Part shown: in pieces, positions 58,716 to 64,000 of the stretch
Numbering within the stretch: the first letter of the stretch is position 1
Layout: the number at the start of each line of letters is the position of its first letter
Source of the DNA: Variovorax sp037204085
GTDB taxonomy: Bacteria > Pseudomonadota > Gammaproteobacteria > Burkholderiales > Burkholderiaceae_C
Length of the DNA stretch: 64,000 nucleotides
Assembly: GCF_037204085.1 (NCBI RefSeq)
Contig: NZ_JBBCBW010000005.1
Location: forward strand, 62,001 to 126,000
Reading direction: 5' to 3'
Translations under genes and position numbers: made by a program
The notes under the pieces: model-generated
Databases searched by the model: none
Seen by the model: the letters and a program-made list of their open reading frames with translations, nothing else
Told to the model about the DNA's origin: nothing

Positions 58716-59465
58716 ATGCTTGAACTCCTGACGGATCCCCAGGTCTGGATTGCCTTTGCCACCTTGACTGCGCTCGAGCTGGTGCTGGGCATCGACAACA
58801 TCATCTTCATCTCCATCCTGGTCGACAAACTGCCGCCCGAAAGGCGTGAGTTCGCAAGGCGGGTGGGGCTGTTCATGGCCATGTTCATGCGCATCGGGCT
58901 GCTGCTGGTGCTTGCCTGGATCGTTGGCCTGGTCAATCCGCTGTTTTCGGTGCTGGGCAAGGGCATTTCAGGGCGCGACCTGATCCTGATCCTGGGCGGG
59001 CTGTTCCTGATCTGGAAGAGCACGAGCGAGGTTCACCAATCGCTGGAAGGCGGGCACGAGCAGAAGTCCAGCGCGGTGAAGGCCACCTTTGCGGCGGTCA
59101 TCCTGCAGATCATGATCATCGACCTGGTGTTCTCGCTGGACTCCATCATTACCGCGGTGGGCATGGTGGACGACGTGCGGGTGATGATCGCCGCGGTGAT
59201 CGTGTCGGTGCTGCTCATGATGCTGTTCGCCAGCCCCATCGGCCGCTTCGTATCGAACCACCCCACCATCAAGATGCTGGCGCTGTCCTTCCTGGTGGTG
59301 GTGGGCGTGGTGCTCGTCGCCGAAGGTTTCGGGCACCACGTGCCCAAGGGCTACGTGTACTTCGCAATGGCCTTCTCGCTGGTGGTGGAGATGCTCAACA
59401 TCAGGCTGCGCAAGAAGTCGGAGAAGGCGGTGGAGCTGCGTCCACCGCACATGCCCGGAGACTGA
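58716..59465 (+). CDS. TerC family membrane protein
   Basis: A 249-residue integral membrane protein with about seven helices and the TerC acidic signatures LELVLGIDNIIF near the N-terminus and FSLDSIITAVGM in the middle. TerC proteins act in metal (manganese, tellurite) homeostasis and in metal loading of exported proteins. ATG 58716 puts the first helix at residue ~10; an earlier in-frame ATG at 58656 adds a Trp/Arg-rich stretch of doubtful value. The upstream 175 bases show no manganese riboswitch that I can recognise. Confidence 0.9.
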   Translation: MLELLTDPQVWIAFATLTALELVLGIDNIIFISILVDKLPPERREFARRVGLFMAMFMRIGLLLVLAWIVGLVNPLFSVLGKGISGRDLILILGGLFLIWKSTSEVHQSLEGGHEQKSSAVKATFAAVILQIMIIDLVFSLDSIITAVGMVDDVRVMIAAVIVSVLLMMLFASPIGRFVSNHPTIKMLALSFLVVVGVVLVAEGFGHHVPKGYVYFAMAFSLVVEMLNIRLRKKSEKAVELRPPHMPGD

Positions 59466-59466
59466 A

Positions 59467-59490
59467 GGCGCGAGCGCCCTAGGGCCTAGG
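59467..59490. terminator. possible two-way terminator between terC and the VOC gene
   Basis: GGCG-CGAG-CGCC followed by two CCTAGG palindromes lies between the converging stop codons; the VOC stop is inside the second palindrome. The stem is short, so confidence is low. Confidence 0.3.
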
Positions 59491-59917
59491 CTGTTCCCGC
59501 TTCGGGCAGCAATTGCGGGTTGTAGACGGCCTCCCACAGGTGGCCGTCGGGGTCGGTGAAATAGCCGGCGTAGCCGCCATAGAAAGTGTCGGCCGCCGCT
59601 TTCACCACGGTGGCGCCGGCCTTTGCGGCTTGCTGCATCACAGCATCGACTTCGGCCTTGGACAGCACGTTGTGCCCGAGGGTGAATTCGAGCGGCCCGC
59701 CCGCCCGCAGCGGAAGGCCGGTATCGGCCGCAATGCTCGAGCGCGGCCACAGGGCGAGCTTGAGTCCGTGCTGCAGGTCGAAAAAGGCGACGGCGCCGTT
59801 CTCGAACTCCTTGCCGATGATGCCGGCAGTGGAAAGCCCCAGCCCGTCGCGATAGAACGCCACGGCTCTTTCCAGGTCTTCGACGCCCAGCGTGATGACG
59901 GTGACTCTTGGTTGCAT
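59486..59917 (-). CDS. VOC/glyoxalase-superfamily protein
   Basis: A 143-residue VOC-fold protein with paired beta-alpha-beta modules: VTVITLGVEDLERAVAFYRDGLGL at the start and GYFTDPDGHLWEAVYNP near the end, whose Glu is the usual metal ligand. The family covers glyoxalases, dioxygenases and resistance proteins; the substrate is unknown. It lies 11 bases after dodecin and is probably co-transcribed with it. Confidence 0.85.
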   Translation of the reverse strand: MQPRVTVITLGVEDLERAVAFYRDGLGLSTAGIIGKEFENGAVAFFDLQHGLKLALWPRSSIAADTGLPLRAGGPLEFTLGHNVLSKAEVDAVMQQAAKAGATVVKAAADTFYGGYAGYFTDPDGHLWEAVYNPQLLPEAGTA

Positions 59918-59928
59918 GGACCGCCTCG

Positions 59929-60135
59929 CTACTCCAGCGTGAAGCCGATCTTCAGCGTGACCTGCCAGTGCGCGATCTTGCCGTCCACCACGTGGCCGCG
60001 CGTTTCGGTCACGGTGAACCACTGGATGTTGCGCACCGTCTGGTGCGCCTTGGTGATGGCGGTCTGCACCGCTTCCTCGATGCTCACCGGGGACGAGCCG
60101 GTGAGCTCCAGCGACTTGTAAACGTGATTCGACAT
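59929..60135 (-). CDS. dodecin (flavin-storage protein)
   Basis: A 68-residue dodecin, starting VYKSLELTGSSPVSIEEAV, with the flavin-stacking Trp in IQWFTVTETRG. Dodecins form dodecamers that bind flavins and buffer free flavin in the cytoplasm. ATG 60135 gives the standard length. Confidence 0.93.
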   Translation of the reverse strand: MSNHVYKSLELTGSSPVSIEEAVQTAITKAHQTVRNIQWFTVTETRGHVVDGKIAHWQVTLKIGFTLE

Positions 60136-60242
60136 GTCTCTGCTCCTGGTAGTGGTGGAAACATCGTAGTCATCGCCGGCTGCAAGGGCAAACGAAGGAG
60201 CCGTTGTTTCGACATGCGCGAATCGCCGCTGGAGGCGCGGGC

Positions 60243-61217
60243 CTAGTCCGCGTACACGCCCGCCGCCTTGATGATCGGCGTCCACTTGGCGATTTCATCC
60301 GCCACGAACTTCCTGTGGCCTTCGGGTTCGATGCGCCCGTCGGTGGCCACCACCGCGCCAAGCGCTTCTTCGCGCTTGATGAAGTCCGCGTCGCGCAATG
60401 CGGCCTTCATGGCCTCGTTGAGCTTCTTCAGCACCGGTGCCGGCGTGCCCTTGGGGGCATACAGGCCGTGCCAGATGGTGACCTGGAAGTTTTTCAGGCC
60501 CGACTCGTCCAGCGTGGGCAGGTCTTTCAGCAGCGGCGTTGTCAGCCGCTTGGGCGTGGTGACGGCGTAGGCCTTGACCTTCTTCGCCTCGATCTGCGGC
60601 GAGGTGTTGGTGGTCTGGTCGCACAGGAGATCGATCTGCCCGCCGATCAGGTCGGTGATGGCCGGTGCGGTGCCCTTGTAGGGAACGGGCGTCATGTCGG
60701 TCTTGGTGGCGCTCTGGTAGAGCAGGCCGCACAGGTGCGATGCCGAGCCCACGCCCGCGTTGCCGATGTTGATCTTGCCCTTGTTGGCCCCGATCCAGGC
60801 GGTCAGTTCCTTGTAGTTGGCGGCCTCGATGGAGGGCTTGGAGATGAGCGTCATCGGCACGTCGTTGACGATGCCCAGGTACTCGAAATCGCTCTCGACC
60901 TTGAACGGCAGGTTGCGCACCAGCGTCGGCACGGTGGCCATTGCAATGTGGTTCAGCAGCAGGGTGTAGCCGTCGGGCCTGGCGCGCGCCACCTTGGCCG
61001 CGCCGATGGAGCTGCCGGCACCGGGCACGTTGTCGATGATTACGCTCACACCGCCCAGGGGCTTGCGCAGCGCTTCGGCCAGGTCGCGCGCCACGCGGTC
61101 GGTGGGGCCGCCGGCCGCAAAGGGCACGACGATGGTCACCGGCTTTCCCGCGGGAAAGTCTTGCGCATGCGCGCCCATGGCCAAGGCCAGTGCCGCAAAG
61201 GCGAACAGTTTTTTCAT
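60243..61217 (-). CDS. Bug-family tripartite tricarboxylate transporter binding protein
   Basis: A 324-residue periplasmic Bug protein with a signal peptide (LFAFAALALAMGAHA), VTIVVPFAAGGPTDRVAR, the VPGAGSSIGA loop and VPYKGTAPAITDLIGGQID. It lies 29 bases after the hydrolase and tannase-family genes on the same strand. It probably captures the carboxylic or aromatic acid these enzymes release, although no TctAB partner is in the window. Confidence 0.9.
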   Translation of the reverse strand: MKKLFAFAALALAMGAHAQDFPAGKPVTIVVPFAAGGPTDRVARDLAEALRKPLGGVSVIIDNVPGAGSSIGAAKVARARPDGYTLLLNHIAMATVPTLVRNLPFKVESDFEYLGIVNDVPMTLISKPSIEAANYKELTAWIGANKGKINIGNAGVGSASHLCGLLYQSATKTDMTPVPYKGTAPAITDLIGGQIDLLCDQTTNTSPQIEAKKVKAYAVTTPKRLTTPLLKDLPTLDESGLKNFQVTIWHGLYAPKGTPAPVLKKLNEAMKAALRDADFIKREEALGAVVATDGRIEPEGHRKFVADEIAKWTPIIKAAGVYAD

Positions 61218-61246
61218 GGAAGTCTCCGTCAAGTAAAAATGAAAAT

Positions 61247-62608
61247 TCAGGGGGCTCGCACCGGCACGCGGCTCTCGAGCGCGGGCGGCTGCCAGTCGGG
61301 CTTGATGTGGCAGCCGTTCTTGCCGTCGGTGTCGTAGCGCGGCGCCAGCGATGCGCAGCGTTGCGCAAGGCTTTGCGGCGTGGGCTTTTCGCCCTTGTCG
61401 ATCCAGTCGAGCAGGGCGGTAAAGAGCGCGGGGTATTCCGAATCGCTCAGGTAGCTGTGCTCGCGCTCTGCGCTGAAGCTCTGCACCAGCTGGCCGCCGG
61501 TGCCGGCGGCGTCGCGGATGCGGCGGTAGGCGTTCTCGAGCTCGACGAAAGCCGTCGGGTCGTCGATGGCATGCAGCCCCAGCGTGGGCAGCGCGGTGCG
61601 GCCGGTCGGCTGGCTGTCGGCCGCCAGGGCGCCCTTGGCCTGCGGATCGGCGGCATAGCGCAGCACGCCCGCATTGAGTGCCGCATCGTCGGCCGAGCCT
61701 TGGTAGACGACGCCGATGTTGCCGAACGGATTGCGGCCGCCCAGGCGCTTTTGAACCAGGTCCTGAAACAGCCAGGTGGCCCAGTTCAGGTGGCCGGGCA
61801 GCGAGCGCTCCTGGATCTTCACGACCGAGAGAATGGTCTTGAGCCGGGCGGCCTGCTCGGGCGTGCGCTGCGCGGCGGGCATGCCGACCCCGGTGCATTC
61901 CTTGACGCGCGCGGCCAGTTCGGCGCGCGTGAGTTTCGAATCGGCGGGCAGGCCCATCCACAGCGGGTATTGCGGCTCATCGGCACGCGGATGGTTGCGG
62001 CACACGTACTGGTACACCACGCGCAGGTCGAGCCGGAAGTCATAGGCGCTGTTGCCGCCGCCGAGCACGCCGCTGGTGAGCAGAAGGCCGTCGTAGGGCG
62101 ACTTTGCATCGCCGACAGGCGCATAGAGTTCGGCCGCCTTTGCCGCCACGCCTGCGCCGTAGCTCTGGCCGTGCAGCAGGGTGCGTTGCGGCTGGCCGAA
62201 GTGGCGCACGAAGATCTGGCGCAGCCGCTCGGTGTCTTCGGCCGCCATCGTCACGCCGTAGCCGCCACGGCGGTAGGTGGAGCCGGCCCACGCGTAGCCG
62301 GCTTTCACGGTGATCGCCCAGCGCTTCAGGTCTTCCTGGCTGCGCTCGAGTTTGGGCGGCCCGGTCTCCGGGCCGCCGTGGGCATGCATCACGAGCACGC
62401 CGCGGTTCCAGTCCTTCGGAATGGCGATCCAGTAGAAAGAACCGCTGCCGTCTTCGCCTGTGTAGCAGCGCGCGGCCTCGGGCACGGGTGCGGGGCAGGG
62501 CGTTGATGCAGGTGCCTGTTTGGATGCGGGCGAGGCCGCTTGCGCGGAGAGCGGCAACGCGGTGCCCAGCAGCGCGAAAGCGGCCAGCGTGGAAAGTTGT
62601 TTTTTCAA
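61247..62608 (-). CDS. secreted alpha/beta hydrolase
   Basis: A 453-residue secreted hydrolase with a signal peptide (LAAFALLGTALPLSAQA), nucleophile motif HGQSYGAG, likely acid in LHAIDDPTAF and His in EREHSYL. The segments WNRGVLVMHAHGGPE and YRRGGYGVTMAAEDTERLR resemble hydrolases encoded beside tannase-family genes. The start is TTG in an overlap with the stop of the upstream tannase-like gene; no ATG fits ahead of the signal peptide. Substrate unknown, probably an ester. Confidence 0.78.
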   Translation of the reverse strand: MKKQLSTLAAFALLGTALPLSAQAASPASKQAPASTPCPAPVPEAARCYTGEDGSGSFYWIAIPKDWNRGVLVMHAHGGPETGPPKLERSQEDLKRWAITVKAGYAWAGSTYRRGGYGVTMAAEDTERLRQIFVRHFGQPQRTLLHGQSYGAGVAAKAAELYAPVGDAKSPYDGLLLTSGVLGGGNSAYDFRLDLRVVYQYVCRNHPRADEPQYPLWMGLPADSKLTRAELAARVKECTGVGMPAAQRTPEQAARLKTILSVVKIQERSLPGHLNWATWLFQDLVQKRLGGRNPFGNIGVVYQGSADDAALNAGVLRYAADPQAKGALAADSQPTGRTALPTLGLHAIDDPTAFVELENAYRRIRDAAGTGGQLVQSFSAEREHSYLSDSEYPALFTALLDWIDKGEKPTPQSLAQRCASLAPRYDTDGKNGCHIKPDWQPPALESRVPVRAP

Positions 62609-64000
62609 TGTCGTACTCCGAGTTCCAGCGCCGCGTTCGTTCCTGCCGTGGAAACGAATCCGAGGACGCCGCTGTTGAAGATGAAATTGCCCGGCCGGCC
62701 CGCATCGGCCTGCACCGCGCCGAGCACCGGTGTGTCGTAGCTGAGGGATGCAGAGGTGCCGCCCAGGTTGAAGCTGCTGCCCGCCACGGTGGCTTCGCGG
62801 TTCTGGCCCGTCACGGCGGCCATGGCGTAGCTGCCGTCCGCCGTGCCGGGCGTCAGCGTCTGCTGCAGGCCGAACATGCGCAGGCCGACGTTGGCGGCCG
62901 ACTCGCGCACCAAGTGCAGCGGCACCGCGGCGCCGTTCACGAGCCCGATCACCATCGACCCCGTGAGCGTGCCGCCGGTGGTCACGGCGCCGCCGGTGGG
63001 CGAGGTGGTGCGCAGGTCGAAGGCACCGCGCGCGGTGTTGTAGGTGATGTAGCCCTTTTCCGTTTGCGTGCATGTGGCGTCGTAGGTCATGAACCCACCC
63101 GTCACGGCATCGCGGCAATACTGGAAGGTGCCCGCATTGCGCAGCCGCACCGATGACGCATGCGCCACAGCGGCGCCGGTGCCCTGCTGAACGCCCACCG
63201 CGTTGAAGATGTTGGCCACCGGGTTGAACACCGCCGGTGCCGCCGTGTTTTCGAAGGTGTTCTGGAACGCGACCAGCGGTGCAAAGCCGCCGCCGCTCGG
63301 CGCATTCACTCCGCCCAGCAGCACGCCGCCGGGGGCAAAGCTGAAGACCGCCGCGCTCTCGCCGCTTGCATAGCTGCAACCGCCTTGCGCCACCAGCGAG
63401 CCGCTGCGCTGCGTGCCGGCCGCGCGCTGCACGCTGGCATCGATGGTCACGGTGTAGGCCAGGGTCGCGGGATCGATGTCGACGCGCAGTTCTTCGCCGA
63501 AGCTGTTGCCGCCCTTGTAGCTGGCGGGGGCGGCCGGCAGGTTGGGGCAGGCCAGCGGATCGCCGACCTCGGTCACGCAGCTGTAGTTGACCGCCGCGTC
63601 GAGGCTGCCGCTGCCGCGGTACTTGGGCCATGCCGGAAACTGGCACAGCGGACGCGTGCGGCCATAAGTGCCGGCCACCGCATCGACCGCCACGCCGGTG
63701 GCAGGTGCCAGGCCTGCCTCCACCCAGCCCTCGAGCGCCGCGAGCGAGTCCCAGTTGGGAATGAAGCTGCCCGTGCCATGGCCCATGCCGGGCACGGTAT
63801 AGAAGCGCACGTGTTCGTCCACCGCCGCCTGGCCCACCGTGGCGATGAGCTGCTTGTAGTAGTCGATGGTCGAGTTGGGGCTGATCACTTCGTCGGCCAG
63901 GCCGTGCAGCATGATGACCCGGCCGCCGCGCGCGAAGAAGGGCGCGAGGTTGGGGTTGGTGGCATCGGTCAGCGCCGACACCTCGCTCACGCGAGCGGCG
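62605..64000 (-). CDS. tannase/feruloyl esterase family protein, clipped, with long C-terminal extension
   Basis: The frame is open to the window edge, so the N-terminus and nucleophile are not seen. The visible 464 residues begin near the end of the esterase domain: HGLADEVISP supplies the acid and PGMGHGTGS the His, followed by the family's late VDAVAGTYGRTRPLCQFPAWPKYRG. The His is followed by Gly, so the Cys of the usual CS-D-HC motif is missing. After that come about 300 further residues of beta-rich, Gly/Ala/Thr-rich sequence not found in ordinary tannases. It is coupled to the hydrolase downstream. Confidence 0.8.
   Translation of the reverse strand, partial: AARVSEVSALTDATNPNLAPFFARGGRVIMLHGLADEVISPNSTIDYYKQLIATVGQAAVDEHVRFYTVPGMGHGTGSFIPNWDSLAALEGWVEAGLAPATGVAVDAVAGTYGRTRPLCQFPAWPKYRGSGSLDAAVNYSCVTEVGDPLACPNLPAAPASYKGGNSFGEELRVDIDPATLAYTVTIDASVQRAAGTQRSGSLVAQGGCSYASGESAAVFSFAPGGVLLGGVNAPSGGGFAPLVAFQNTFENTAAPAVFNPVANIFNAVGVQQGTGAAVAHASSVRLRNAGTFQYCRDAVTGGFMTYDATCTQTEKGYITYNTARGAFDLRTTSPTGGAVTTGGTLTGSMVIGLVNGAAVPLHLVRESAANVGLRMFGLQQTLTPGTADGSYAMAAVTGQNREATVAGSSFNLGGTSASLSYDTPVLGAVQADAGRPGNFIFNSGVLGFVSTAGTNAALELGVRH

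Noticed and set aside
1..64000. tRNA/rRNA genes, insertion sequences, CRISPR arrays, phage attachment sites
   Set aside because: None recognised on either strand; intergenic space is too small for most and no transposase-like frame is present.

Overview
The window reads as high-GC betaproteobacterial chromosome, most likely Burkholderiales and Comamonadaceae/Variovorax-like. The basis is the gene content (Bug-type binding proteins, red-type RuBisCO with CbbX, PQQ, H4MPT/methylofuran genes), the dense ATGA-coupled operons and the high-GC codon use. This placement is inferred from gene families; no rRNA is present to confirm it. From about 1 to 51,400 the DNA is an almost uninterrupted one-carbon island. 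Genes for methanol oxidation, formaldehyde oxidation and CO2 fixation lie side by side.

Layout. (1) 1-6310: tetrahydromethanopterin and methylofuran cofactor genes (a clipped first gene, a DHPS-like protein, a DUF447 protein, mfnB, then mfnE-, mfnF- and ATP-grasp mfnD-like genes on the minus strand, and a HisA-like protein). (2) 6564-14510: formyltransferase/hydrolase complex fhcBADC, a fae-family gene whose catalytic His position is Met, a fused pabB-pabC and a HAD phosphatase. (3) 14517-17556 (minus): prolyl-iminopeptidase-like hydrolase, histidine kinase and response regulator, divergent from pqqA across a region holding a TTCATGA palindrome. (4) 17719-21023: pqqABCDE with a perfect hairpin between pqqA and pqqB. 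(5) 32331 down to 21007 (minus): a 13-gene xoxF-led operon: xoxF, xoxG, xoxJ, two secreted proteins of unknown function, a YVTN propeller, then mxaD-R-S-A-C-K-L. No mxaF or mxaI is present. (6) 32848-39964 (plus, divergent from xoxF): PedA1A2BC-like ABC system, a Bug-type binding protein and a TonB receptor, best read as lanthanide (or metal-ligand) uptake. (7) 39983-51394: cbbR and divergent cbbLSXYEZFPTA with a T-N11-A operator.

The remaining third is different. 56613-51397 (minus) holds a CS1/alternate-type chaperone-usher-like surface cluster with two pilin-like proteins, a chaperone and an unusual barrel protein carrying an SdrD-B-like domain. 56771-64000 holds two tannase/feruloyl-esterase family genes, an alpha/beta hydrolase and a Bug protein (probable aromatic ester use), plus TerC, a VOC protein and dodecin.

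How it works together (inference from known pathways): XoxF with PQQ and a lanthanide oxidises methanol and passes electrons to XoxG. Formaldehyde is oxidised on H4MPT, and Fhc with methylofuran releases formate. CO2 from formate is fixed by the cbb operon. Not in the window: mtdB, mch, formate dehydrogenase, a Fae with the catalytic His, pqqF, and cbbG/cbbK. No tRNA, rRNA, IS element or CRISPR array was recognised.
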